Source: Novosphingobium panipatense
GTDB taxonomy: Bacteria > Pseudomonadota > Alphaproteobacteria > Sphingomonadales > Sphingomonadaceae
Direction: 5' to 3'
DNA: 53,217 nt
Assembly (NCBI RefSeq): GCF_002149965.1
Contig: NZ_MSQB01000008.1
Coordinates: forward strand, 1-53,217
In this document: piece by piece, positions 8,956 to 17,197 of the stretch
How the letters are laid out: every line of letters begins with the position of its first letter
Position numbering within the stretch: position 1 is the stretch's first letter
The notes under the pieces: model-generated
Databases searched by the model: none
Told to the model about the DNA's origin: nothing
Seen by the model: only the letters and a program-made list of their open reading frames with translations
Position numbers and translations under genes: made by a program

Positions 8956-9374
8956 TGACGCCGGACGCCCAGTTCAGCCGGCGAAGCGCGATCTTTATGG
9001 CCGCCATGGCCGCTATGCCGTGGCCGCTCACCGCAGGAGCAGAGACGATGCCCACCGAACCGACCAACGCCCGCAATTCCTTCGGCGACATCGCGCCGCA
9101 CCTTGCCGAGATCACCGATAAAGTGTTGTTCGGCGACGTTTGGGAGAATGCAGCGCTGAAACCTCGCGATCGCAGCCTGGTGACGATCACCTGCCTTATC
9201 GCGATGTACCGGATCAACGAAATGCCGTTCCACATCAGGAAGGCCCTCGATAATGGCGTGACCAGGGACGAGATCGTCGAGGCGGTCACGCAGATAGCCT
9301 TCTACGCCGGATGGCCTCCCGCGATGACGGCGCTTCCGATCCTGAAGCAAGTCTTCGCAGAAGCGGGTGTCTGA
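8955..9374 (+). CDS. exported carboxymuconolactone decarboxylase-like protein
   Basis: This 139-residue CMD/AhpD-fold protein begins at ATG 8955, overlapping the SDR stop by one base. The N-terminus has a twin-arginine-like signal (FSRRSAIFMAAMAAM, then PLTAGAE). The CMD core contains LKPRDRSLVTITCLIA, HIRKALDNGVTRDEIVEAVTQIAFYAGWP, matching gamma-carboxymuconolactone decarboxylase. Only one Cys is present in the core (ITCLIA), so the CxxC peroxidase centre of AhpD is absent. A catabolic or thiol-independent role is therefore likelier than peroxidase. An export signal is unusual for this family. Confidence 0.8.
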   Translation: MTPDAQFSRRSAIFMAAMAAMPWPLTAGAETMPTEPTNARNSFGDIAPHLAEITDKVLFGDVWENAALKPRDRSLVTITCLIAMYRINEMPFHIRKALDNGVTRDEIVEAVTQIAFYAGWPPAMTALPILKQVFAEAGV

Positions 9375-9785
9375 GTGCCTGGCGCCTGGACCCCACGCCT
9401 GTTCTCGGCATTCATGGGCGCGGCTGCGCTGGTCTTGTCGGGAGGCAATGGCATGGCAGCACCGGTGACCCAACCGATAGTCCGCATTGCGGAACTCGAC
9501 ATCGATCCTGCCGAACTCGATGCCTATAAAGCGCTTCTGCACGAGGAGATCGGCGCGTCTGTTCGGTCGGAGCCGGGCGTGCTTTCACTGAATGCCGTTT
9601 CGGTGAAGGACAATCCGGCGCAGATCCGCATTCTGGAGATCTACGCCGATCAAGCCGCTTATGAGGCGCATCTGAAAACGCCGCACTTTCTCAAATACAA
9701 GAACGGCACCGCCGGAATGGTGCGATCCCTGAAGCTCATCGAAACCGATCCGATCCTTCTTCGCAGCAAAAGCGCGGGTCGCTGA
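9375..9785 (+). CDS. exported ABM-family (quinol) monooxygenase-like protein
   Basis: This protein of up to 136 residues has an antibiotic-biosynthesis-monooxygenase (ABM) dimeric alpha+beta barrel domain (about residues 37-125: VRIAELDIDPAELDAYKALL, EPGVLSLNAV, LEIYADQAAYEAHLKTPHF). Relatives such as YgiN act as cofactor-free quinol monooxygenases. The first 30 residues form a signal peptide (FSAFMGAAALVLSGGNGMAA). The start is the GTG at 9375, directly after the preceding TGA; ATG 9414 is an alternative. It ends the cupin operon and converges with the MBL gene. Confidence 0.75.
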   Translation: MPGAWTPRLFSAFMGAAALVLSGGNGMAAPVTQPIVRIAELDIDPAELDAYKALLHEEIGASVRSEPGVLSLNAVSVKDNPAQIRILEIYADQAAYEAHLKTPHFLKYKNGTAGMVRSLKLIETDPILLRSKSAGR

Positions 9786-9828
9786 GCGTCTGAGAAGGGG
9801 CAACGGTGGAGACGAGCGCGGCATGCAG

Positions 9829-10839
9829 CTATTCGAAGTCGGCTGTTTCACCGGGGCGCATGGCGATAAATCTCGCGGCATCGATGCCTCGTGCGTGCAG
9901 ACCTGCCGCCAGGCGCCGGGCGGGTTCGTCCCAGGGTTCGTCCGTCAGCTTGAATGTCCCCCAGTGCATGCCGACGGCCGCTCGGGCTTCGAGATCCAGC
10001 ATGATCTGGATGGCATCGTCTGGATCGGTGTGCTGGGCTGCCATGAACCAGCGCGGTGCATAGGCACCGATCGGGAGGATCGCGACATCGACAGGCCCGA
10101 AGCGTGCTCGCAAGTCGCGAAAGATCGCACCTGTGCCATAGCCCGTGTCCCCGGCGAAATAGACGGTCCTGCCGAAGACCTTCAGCATGAAGCCGCCCCA
10201 CAGGGCCATGCGGCGATCGCGGGTGCCGCGGGATGACCAGTGCAAGGCCGGTACGATATGCGCCTCAGCACCTGGGGCGATGTCGAATCTGTCGAACCAG
10301 TCCCCCGTTTCGACGCGAGCATCGGGAATGTGGCGGCGAATTATGCTGTCGTTGCCCAACGGGGTGATGATCCTTGGGGCATGCCGCGCCTGAATATCCC
10401 GCAGGGTCGCAACGTCGAGATGGTCGTAATGATTATGGGACAGCAGGATCGCGTCGATGGGCGGGAGGTCGCGCATCCTGATACCCGGCGCGGTCACGCG
10501 GCGGGGCCCAGCAAAGGCGATCGGGCTGGCACGGTCGGACCATACCGGATCGGTCAGAATGTTGAGCCTGCCCGTCTGGATCAACAGGGAGGCATGGCCG
10601 ACCATGGTGATGGACAATCCCTCTACCCGTTCCGGCGGAACGGTGGGCGACACCGGCATGGATTTCGGCCATCTGGTCCGGGGAGCAGTGCGATACCAAC
10701 GCAGGATATCGCGCAGCGACCGGTCCGTTTCCGGTTCTCCTGCGGGGTTCGTGAAACGGTGCCCGTCGAAGTGAGCTGAGACGGGGCCGGAGTAATAACG
10801 GTTCAGAGATGACATGGGGCGTCGTTTCACAAGGATCAC
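9829..10839 (-). CDS. MBL-fold hydrolase, NAPE-PLD/UlaG-like
   Basis: This 336-residue metallo-beta-lactamase-fold protein resembles N-acyl-phosphatidylethanolamine phospholipase D and the UlaG group. The metal motif SHNHYDHLD (HxHxDH), the downstream GDTGYG aspartate and the late HWGTFKL histidine are all present. The lead-in GHASLLIQTGRLNILTDPVWSDRASP is characteristic of the family. It overlaps the upstream SDR stop by 4 bases (ATGA at 10836-10839), so the two genes are translationally coupled. The substrate is unknown, possibly a phosphodiester or lactone. No signal peptide is seen. Confidence 0.85.
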   Translation of the reverse strand: MILVKRRPMSSLNRYYSGPVSAHFDGHRFTNPAGEPETDRSLRDILRWYRTAPRTRWPKSMPVSPTVPPERVEGLSITMVGHASLLIQTGRLNILTDPVWSDRASPIAFAGPRRVTAPGIRMRDLPPIDAILLSHNHYDHLDVATLRDIQARHAPRIITPLGNDSIIRRHIPDARVETGDWFDRFDIAPGAEAHIVPALHWSSRGTRDRRMALWGGFMLKVFGRTVYFAGDTGYGTGAIFRDLRARFGPVDVAILPIGAYAPRWFMAAQHTDPDDAIQIMLDLEARAAVGMHWGTFKLTDEPWDEPARRLAAGLHARGIDAARFIAMRPGETADFE

Positions 10840-11591
10840 TCTCCATTTGCCCAGGCGACGGCGTCCGCCCCCGCCGGCAGCACTGCCGGACAGTCCGCGT
10901 CGGTCGCCGCACGGAAGATTGCGTCGGCAACGTCCTGGGCCACCGTAACCGGGCCATTGGCCGCCGCCATCATCGCGGCCAGTGTCTGCTGTGCATAATC
11001 CGCATAGGGTTCAGGGAAGCCGCCGGAACCGGTTACATGGCTCTGGGCGGTGCTGCTGAAGCTGGTCGAGGGTGCCATGCCGGGCATGACGACGCGAACG
11101 CGAATGCCGAACGGCGCCAGTTCGTGCGCCGCGGATTCGCTGAGTGCATTCATGGCCGCCTTGCTGGCGCGATAGACCGACAGCAAGGGCAGGGGCCTGT
11201 AGAGCGAACTGGAACTGACGTTGACGATCACGCCCGAACGCCGTTCCCGCATTCCGGGAAGGACGGCTTGCATCATGGCGATTGCCCCGAACAGGTTGGT
11301 TTCGAATATCTCGCGCACCGTCTCGAGGGGCGAACCCTCGACGGCGTTCAGCCATCCGAAACCGGCGTTGTTCACCAGCACGTCGATCGGTCCGGCCTGC
11401 CCCATCGCAGCCGCAATGCTGTCTGCATCCGTGACGTCGAGGGGAAGGATGTGTAGCCGCTCCGACATCGGCAGCGTGCTGGCTGCCGGGTTGCGCATGG
11501 TCGCCACGACGCGCCAGCCCTGGTCGAGGAAATGAACGGCAGTCTCGCGACCGAAGCCGGTCGAACAACCGGTGATGAGGACGGTCTTCAT
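10836..11591 (-). CDS. short-chain dehydrogenase/reductase
   Basis: This classical SDR has 251 residues. It starts MKTVLITGCSTGFGRETAVHF (cofactor motif TGxxxGFG) and has NNAGFGW and the active-site YRASK. The open frame extends 93 bases upstream, but the ATG at 11591 gives the canonical SDR start and follows a GCAAGGAG ribosome site. Absence of an acidic residue after the second strand (RVVATMRNP) suggests NADP preference, which is inference. It forms an operon with the MBL hydrolase and is divergent from the TetR gene. Confidence 0.88.
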   Translation of the reverse strand: MKTVLITGCSTGFGRETAVHFLDQGWRVVATMRNPAASTLPMSERLHILPLDVTDADSIAAAMGQAGPIDVLVNNAGFGWLNAVEGSPLETVREIFETNLFGAIAMMQAVLPGMRERRSGVIVNVSSSSLYRPLPLLSVYRASKAAMNALSESAAHELAPFGIRVRVVMPGMAPSTSFSSTAQSHVTGSGGFPEPYADYAQQTLAAMMAAANGPVTVAQDVADAIFRAATDADCPAVLPAGADAVAWANGE

Positions 11592-11662
11592 CGTAAAACT
11601 CCTTGCAGGGGATCGTTCGTCTCCCTTAGATATGAATGATCCTTCAGCTTTGGTATTCGCAT

Positions 11663-12304
11663 ATGAGCCGCCCAACGCCTGCACTTCTGAAACCGCGCAA
11701 GACGCCGCAGCAGACGCGGTCCGCCGTGACGATCGAGGCCATTCACTGCGCGACCATTCAGGTTTTGCTGACAGGGGGTATCGGACGCCTGACTACGACG
11801 CGGGTTGCCGAGCGTGCCGGCGTTTCCGTGGGGACGATGTACCAATATTACCCGCACAAGCAGGCGCTGCTCTTCGCTCTGGTCGAGCGTCAGTTCAACC
11901 TGATCGAAACGGCGATGCGGGACGCGACAACCCGATTGATGGGCACAGACCTCAGGACGATCGCGCATGGCGTTGCCACGGCCTGGCTGGACGCGAAGAT
12001 GGCGGACATGGTCGCTTCGCGCGCGATCTACGGCATCTCTGCCGAATTTGACTTGTCGGAACTGATGAGCAGGGCGGCGCAGACCATGACGACGTCGATC
12101 GATGCGCTGCTCGCCAGCGCCTGCGATGCGCACTTCGCCGATCGGCAGTCCGTGGCTTTCATGCTCGCGGCGCTGCTGGGCGGGTCCGTCAGGGTCGTCA
12201 TGGAGGCGGCCCCTTCAGAGGAGAATTTCGCGCGATTGCGCCGCGAATTGCCGGAGGCCTGCCACGCCTATCTGGTGGCTGCCGGTCGGAGCGAGGTAGC
12301 GTAA
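11663..12304 (+). CDS. TetR-family transcriptional regulator
   Basis: This 213-residue TetR regulator has a DNA-binding domain at about residues 15-65 (LTTTRVAERAGVSVGTMYQYYPHKQALL) and a C-terminal ligand-binding/dimerisation domain. The ATG at 11663 gives the normal short N-tail; an ATG at 11636 is less likely. It is divergent from the SDR/MBL operon, and 71 bp separate the two starts. In that gap ATATGAAT (11630-11637) and ATTCGCATAT (11655-11664) form an imperfect inverted pair that could be the operator. It probably represses the divergent operon. Confidence 0.88.
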   Translation: MSRPTPALLKPRKTPQQTRSAVTIEAIHCATIQVLLTGGIGRLTTTRVAERAGVSVGTMYQYYPHKQALLFALVERQFNLIETAMRDATTRLMGTDLRTIAHGVATAWLDAKMADMVASRAIYGISAEFDLSELMSRAAQTMTTSIDALLASACDAHFADRQSVAFMLAALLGGSVRVVMEAAPSEENFARLRRELPEACHAYLVAAGRSEVA

Positions 12305-12482
12305 GCGGACCTTCGGCTTATCGGCGCGTGAAGATGTTCACCTTGGCGTGCTGACAGAAAGCTCGCCACCCGACTGCAGTCGCAGATGGTCGATTTAAAC
12401 TTCAGGGGATAGGGAGTGAGCGATATCGCCAGTCCGCCGAATGTCGCTCAGGGCTGGCGATGGCCTCCCAGTTCGTCCGAAC

Positions 12483-13319
12483 CTAATCCCAGGATGTCCG
12501 TGCCACGATTTCGCGGGGAAACCCCGCCGCGAGATGATCGATCAACGCACGCACGGCTGGAGGCAGCCCCCGACGCGTGGTGAAGACCAGATGCACGATT
12601 CCCTGAAGCCCGCGCCAGGCAGGCAGCACATGGACAAGCTTGCCGGCGCGTAGAGCGTCGCGGCAGACATGGTCGGGCAGGATCGCGATGCCGAGTCCGG
12701 CCACAGCCGCGTTGCGCACTGCGGCCATATCGGTGCATCCCATCCGAGGCTCGACCCGAATGACATGTGTGCGGCCGTCCTCGGTCTCCAGATGCCATTC
12801 GAGATCGTCTGCGGCGTCATGCGTCGCAAGTGTGGGAAGTGTCGCGAGTTGGGCGACGTCCGTAACCTGGCTCGCCAATTGAGGACAGGCAACGAGAATA
12901 CGGGTTGATCTGCCGAGCGACCGCATGGTGAGGGCAGCATCACTGGTCAGTGCGGCGCGCACCCGCAGGGCCACATCGATCCGCTCTTCGATCAGGTCTA
13001 CTGGCCGGTCGGTTGCCACAAGCTGCAATCGCACCTTGGGATAGCGGGCGAGGAAAGAGGATATCAGGTCCGATATCGGCTCGATCATGCCGGTGGGACA
13101 ACTGAAGCGGATACGGCCATGGGGTTCCGCCTGCGCCTGCAGGACCAGTGCCTCGGCCTGTTCCGCTTCGGCCAATATGGCCTGACACCGCTCGTAGAAG
13201 GCAAGCCCCATATCCGTCACGCGGAAACGTCGGCTCGACCGCTCGATCAGACGGAGACCGAGACGCTCCTCCAGCCCTGCGATGCGGCGGCTCAGCTTGG
13301 ATTTGGGCTCCCGCAGAGC
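12483..13319 (-). pseudogene. LysR regulator with a lost N-terminus
   Basis: The effector-binding domain and the second half of the helix-turn-helix are intact and in one frame: ALREPKSKLSRRIAGLEERL starts at 13319. There is no ATG, GTG or TTG between this point and the in-frame TGA at 13362-13364. The first usable start, GTG 13220, lies after the DNA-binding helices. In another frame just upstream, VDK and SHSS resemble the missing VVDxGSFSxA segment, suggesting small deletions. As it stands the product (245 residues from 13220) could not bind DNA as a normal LysR protein. It may be a pseudogene or a sequencing error. Confidence 0.65.
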
Positions 13320-13482
13320 TCGATGAGTGGGAGAGCCTGACCTTGTCGACGGATGGCTAAGTCACCGAGCGCGTGCGCCGGCTCCGGCTAATCTACTTCG
13401 CTCAAAGCTGGGATAGCGCCCTGACGCCGTGAGCAGATCATGCTATGTTGCATTCTCAACCGGCTCTGAAATGGAGGTGGTG

Positions 13483-15258
13483 ATGAGAACGATGATACGC
13501 TCCCTGGCGCAACTGATCGTCGTGGGAATACTGATGGGCGTCGGCCCCGCGTCTTCGGCAAGCTATCCGCCAAAGCTTCTGACCTTTCTCGATCCGACAC
13601 TGAGGCTTGCAAGCATTTGCGGTGGGAATACGGAAAGCGGCTCGATGCGAGCCAGGCTGATGACCGCGGCGGCTGTCGTGCAGGCAATGCCTATGGCAGT
13701 CCCCCCGCTATTCGATCAGTTGGGCCAGGTCCATTTTCGCATAACGACCAAGAGTCCTCAGGCGCAGCGCTATTTCAACCAGGGCCTGTCGTTCGCCTAT
13801 GGTTTCAACCACGCGGCGGCGGGCGCGTCATTTCGGGAGGCGCAACGGCTCGATCCCGCCTGTGCCCTGTGTTTTTGGGGCGAGGCGCTGGTCCACGGCC
13901 CCAATATCAACGCGCCGATGGATGAAGGCGTGAACGCGCGTGCAGTCGAACTGGCACGTCGTGCCGACAGCCTGGCCTTCGGCAGCACCGGGCTCGAACA
14001 GGCGCTGACAGCGGCAATGCTGCGGCGCTATTCTGCGGATTCCAAGGTCGAACGCGCGGCACTCGACGCTGCCTACGCCGATGCCATGCTGGCCGTGGCA
14101 AGGGCTTTTCCTGCCCATGACGATATCGCGCTGCTCGCCGCCGAAGCCGTGATGGATACCCGGCCGTGGGATTACTGGCAGACCGATCGGCGAACGCCGA
14201 ACCCCCGGATCGGCGAGGCCGTCAGCCTGGTGGAGACGGTCCTCGCGCGCAGCCCGGATCACCCGCAAGCGCCCCATCTCTATATTCACCTGATGGAGAA
14301 CGGGCCCGACCCGAAGCGCGCGGAGTCCGCCGCAGACAGGCTTGCCGCGCCGCTGGCGCCGAAATCCGGCCATCTCGTCCACATGCCGGCGCACATCTAT
14401 CATCGGGTCGGACGGTGGAAGGACTCCATACGCGTCAATGTCGCTGCCGCGCGTGCCGACGAGGAATGGATCAGGACTAGCGGCGACAGGGGATTGGTTC
14501 GCTACGGATATTATCCTCATAACGTCCATTTCATCGTCACCTCCGCACAGATGGCGGGCGACCTGGAAACGGCAACGCGTGAGGCGAAGCGACTCGAGCA
14601 GCTACTCGATCCAGAGACCAGCGCCAGAATTGCGTGGATCCAGGCAATCAGCGCCGCACCTTACTTCGCCGCCGCACAGTTCGCACGGCCGGAGGAAGTA
14701 CTGGCAATGCGGGAGCCGGATGCTCGGCTCCCCTATGCAACCGCCATGCGCCATTATGCACGCGCGATCGCCTTTGCGCGGCAGCATGACCGGACCGGCT
14801 TCGATGGTGCGCTTGCGGCCTTGCGCGCACTCGGCGAAAGCGGCGCGATGAAGGGCATGGTCGACCAGGGCGTGCCGGCGCCTGACCTGCTGCGGATCGC
14901 GGAACGCGTGGCGCATGCTCGCTGGGCACAAGCGAGCGGGCGCCCTGCCGAAGCTGCGGCGCATTACCGGGAGGCGATCGCGATAGAAGAAGGCATCCCG
15001 TACATGGAGCCTCCTTTCTGGTATTATCCCGTCCAGCAATCGCTGGGTGCTGCGCTCTATCAGATGGGGCGCTTCGAGGAGGCCCGAACCGCGTTCAACA
15101 CTGCGCTTGTCCAGTCGCCGGGGAATGGCTGGGCGCTATACGGCCTTGCCGCTTCCGAGCGCGCGCTTGGCCGCAAGGCGGAGGCTGCTGCCGCCGATGC
15201 GGCTTTCCAGCGTGCCTGGTCCGGTGATCGCAGGTGGCTGAAGATGGACCGGCTATAG
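13483..15258 (+). CDS. exported TPR-repeat protein
   Basis: This 591-residue protein starts at ATG 13483, which is preceded by GGAGG five bases upstream (in-frame ATGs at 13429 and 13471 lack this spacing). A signal peptide follows (SLAQLIVVGILMGVGPASSAS). The body holds TPR-like helical repeats: YFNQGLSFAYGFNHAAAGASF, with a conserved ACALCFWGEALVHGPNIN segment carrying a CxxC motif, and a C-terminal pair (LGAALYQMGRFEEARTAF). The CxxCxWGxA motif marks a family of bacterial TPR proteins of unknown function, sometimes next to metal-handling genes. It is probably periplasmic and the function is unassigned. Confidence 0.75.
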   Translation: MRTMIRSLAQLIVVGILMGVGPASSASYPPKLLTFLDPTLRLASICGGNTESGSMRARLMTAAAVVQAMPMAVPPLFDQLGQVHFRITTKSPQAQRYFNQGLSFAYGFNHAAAGASFREAQRLDPACALCFWGEALVHGPNINAPMDEGVNARAVELARRADSLAFGSTGLEQALTAAMLRRYSADSKVERAALDAAYADAMLAVARAFPAHDDIALLAAEAVMDTRPWDYWQTDRRTPNPRIGEAVSLVETVLARSPDHPQAPHLYIHLMENGPDPKRAESAADRLAAPLAPKSGHLVHMPAHIYHRVGRWKDSIRVNVAAARADEEWIRTSGDRGLVRYGYYPHNVHFIVTSAQMAGDLETATREAKRLEQLLDPETSARIAWIQAISAAPYFAAAQFARPEEVLAMREPDARLPYATAMRHYARAIAFARQHDRTGFDGALAALRALGESGAMKGMVDQGVPAPDLLRIAERVAHARWAQASGRPAEAAAHYREAIAIEEGIPYMEPPFWYYPVQQSLGAALYQMGRFEEARTAFNTALVQSPGNGWALYGLAASERALGRKAEAAAADAAFQRAWSGDRRWLKMDRL

Positions 15259-15591
15259 TCGGCGAAGCGTTCACAAGTAGCGGGTTTGGGCTCCTTCGTC
15301 TGTTCCGACGACACCTTTCTTGCTTCACTCCAACGCGCAGCCATCCGAATTCGCCCTTTCTTGATCGTGACGACAACCTTGCCGATATGCGGATTCCAGG
15401 AGCCGGGGTTTGGCGGAGGCGATGGAAGCCGCGAGGCAGGAAGGTGTATCCGATCGATTGACGGGCAATCGCTTATGTCGATGGGGCGGCAGGTCTATAG
15501 ATTGTGCGCAAGGCCCTATCAGATCCGCCCCGCACCATGGTCCGGCGGGGAGGGATGGGCCTAGATATCGGGAAACCGACGGAGAGATGCG
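15259..15591. other. intergenic region without a recognised gene
   Basis: No gene of recognisable family is seen on either strand in these 333 bases. The short frames here are not continuous with a known domain. GGAGAGATGCG at the right end is the ribosome site of the lactonase gene. The left part may hold the 3' end of the TPR transcript. Confidence 0.5.
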
Positions 15592-16737
15592 ATGTACCCC
15601 AGGTCCTGGCTGTTGTTGGCAAGCGTTACCCTGGCTTTGACCGGATGCCAGACGGCACCCGCGACCGGCGTGCAGAGGCTGGCCTATGTCGGCAACCAGG
15701 GTAGCGGGCCTGACGCTGGCGTTGTGGCCGTGAAGCTCGATGAGGCCAGCGGCGCGCTGACATCGTTAGGTGTGGTTGCGCAGGTCGAAAGACCCACCTG
15801 GGTTCTTGCCGACAAGGTTCACAAGCGCCTTTTCGCCGTCAGCGAGGTTGGCAACGATGGAACCGGTCACGGCTCGGTTCTGAGCTTCACCTACGATGAG
15901 TTCAGCGGCGCTTTGACGCCGGGTGAACGCGCCGATTCCGGGGGAGGCGGTCCGACGCATCTCGCGTTGGCGCCCGGTGGCGTAGCGGTGTTCGTCGCCA
16001 ATTATGGCAGCGGCACGGTCGCGGCGGTTTCGGTAGATGCGGGCGGCAGGCTCGCCACCGAAACCGGGAGCGTTGCAGCCCATGAAGGCGCCGGTCCGCA
16101 TCGCCGCCAGAAGGGGCCTCATGCTCATGGCGTAACGCTCGATCCGTCGGGGCAATATCTGCTCTCGCCCGATCTCGGTACCGACCGCGTCTATGTCTAT
16201 AAGCTCGGGCGGGGTAGCGATATGCTGACGCCGGCGACCCCGCCTTTCGTGGCGCTTCCTCCTGGTTCCGGGCCGCGCCATATCGTCTTCGCGCCGAATG
16301 GGCGGCAGGCTTTCCTGATGACCGAGATGGGCGGCACCGTCTTCAGCTACGCATGGGACGCGAGGAAGGGAGCGCTGACGGAACTTGCGCATGCGGCTCT
16401 TGATGCGGCGGATTTCACTGGAGCGCCCAGCGGCTCCGAACTGGCGGTGTCTCGGGACGGCCGGTTTCTCTATGCGGGAAACCGCGCGGCGAACCGAATC
16501 CAGGTTTATTCCGTTGCATCTGACGGTGAGTTGCGCTTGTTGCAGGCCATCGATTGCGGCGGCCTGGTGCCGTGGAGTTTTGCGCTGAACGGAAGCGGCC
16601 GGTGGCTGGTCGTGGCGAACCAGGGATCAAACAACCTCTCCGTCTTTGCTGTGGACAGCGCCAGCGGTCTCCTGACGGCCACGGACAAGCGACTGGACCT
16701 TGGCAAGCCGACCTCGGTAGCGTTTACGGATCGCTGA
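15592..16737 (+). CDS. lactonase-family beta-propeller lipoprotein
   Basis: This 381-residue protein has a lipoprotein signal (LALTGC, Cys19) and a seven-bladed beta-propeller of the Lactonase family (PF10282), to which 6-phosphogluconolactonase YbhE belongs. Typical blades read YVGNQGSG, LAVSRDGRFLYAGNRAANRIQVY and PWSFALNGSGRWLVVANQGSNNLSVF. As it should be membrane anchored and outside the cytoplasm, a 6-phosphogluconate role is unlikely; a periplasmic lactone or a purely structural propeller is more plausible. It is followed 13 bases later by a small thiol-fold gene. Confidence 0.8.
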   Translation: MYPRSWLLLASVTLALTGCQTAPATGVQRLAYVGNQGSGPDAGVVAVKLDEASGALTSLGVVAQVERPTWVLADKVHKRLFAVSEVGNDGTGHGSVLSFTYDEFSGALTPGERADSGGGGPTHLALAPGGVAVFVANYGSGTVAAVSVDAGGRLATETGSVAAHEGAGPHRRQKGPHAHGVTLDPSGQYLLSPDLGTDRVYVYKLGRGSDMLTPATPPFVALPPGSGPRHIVFAPNGRQAFLMTEMGGTVFSYAWDARKGALTELAHAALDAADFTGAPSGSELAVSRDGRFLYAGNRAANRIQVYSVASDGELRLLQAIDCGGLVPWSFALNGSGRWLVVANQGSNNLSVFAVDSASGLLTATDKRLDLGKPTSVAFTDR

Positions 16738-16750
16738 AAGGACAGTTCCC

Positions 16751-17119
16751 ATGACCGACCCCTTCCGTCCCGTGCTTTACCTCAAGTCCACTTGCCCGCA
16801 TTGCCTGAAGTTGCGGATATTCCTGCTGGAGGCTGGGCTTCTCGATCGTTTCGAACAGCGCATCTTCACCCAAGGTGACGATGGGGAAGCCGCGATCCGC
16901 GCGGAACTGGCGCCGCATTTCGACAAGGTCACTTTCCCGACCGTGCAATACGAGCCGGGCCGGTTCATGAAGGATTCGGACGCCATCATCGCCCACTATG
17001 CCGCCGAAGCGGGGCTCGATAGCGCACGCCTGCCGGTCTTCGCGGCCTATGCTGGCAGCGTGCTGCCCAAGTACATGGAAGTTCGCAAGGAACTGAATGC
17101 GCTGAAGCAGGACACCTGA
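16751..17119 (+). CDS. thioredoxin-fold/GST N-terminal-domain protein
   Basis: This 122-residue protein consists of a glutathione-S-transferase N-terminal (thioredoxin-fold) domain only. The redox motif CPHC lies at residues 15-18 (LKSTCPHCLKLRIFLLEAGL), and the cis-proline (TFPTVQYE) and the KDSDAIIAHYA glutathione-site helix follow. The C-terminal helical GST domain is missing, so it is glutaredoxin-like in length. It probably acts in thiol-disulfide exchange in the cytoplasm and is likely co-transcribed with the lactonase gene. Confidence 0.75.
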   Translation: MTDPFRPVLYLKSTCPHCLKLRIFLLEAGLLDRFEQRIFTQGDDGEAAIRAELAPHFDKVTFPTVQYEPGRFMKDSDAIIAHYAAEAGLDSARLPVFAAYAGSVLPKYMEVRKELNALKQDT

Positions 17120-17146
17120 TCGAGGTGCCCTTGCCGGACGCAACAA

Positions 17147-17174
17147 ACCCGCCCGGCAAGTCCGCCGGGCGGGG
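17147..17174 (-). terminator. intrinsic terminator between convergent genes
   Basis: A 10-bp GC stem (17148-17157 with 17164-17173) has a 6-base loop. Read on the minus strand the stem is followed by TTTGTTG, so it fits as the terminator of the TonB receptor gene whose stop is at 17198. It also separates this gene from the convergent thiol-fold gene. Confidence 0.55.
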
Positions 17175-17197
17175 TCCTCTCATCGATGGTCCTTCTG

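Noticed and set aside
15340..15410. Minus-strand stretch reading HIGKVVVTIK, like the tail of zinc-type quinone reductases
   Set aside because: Only about ten residues match and no stop follows at the expected place, so chance is more likely than a gene remnant.
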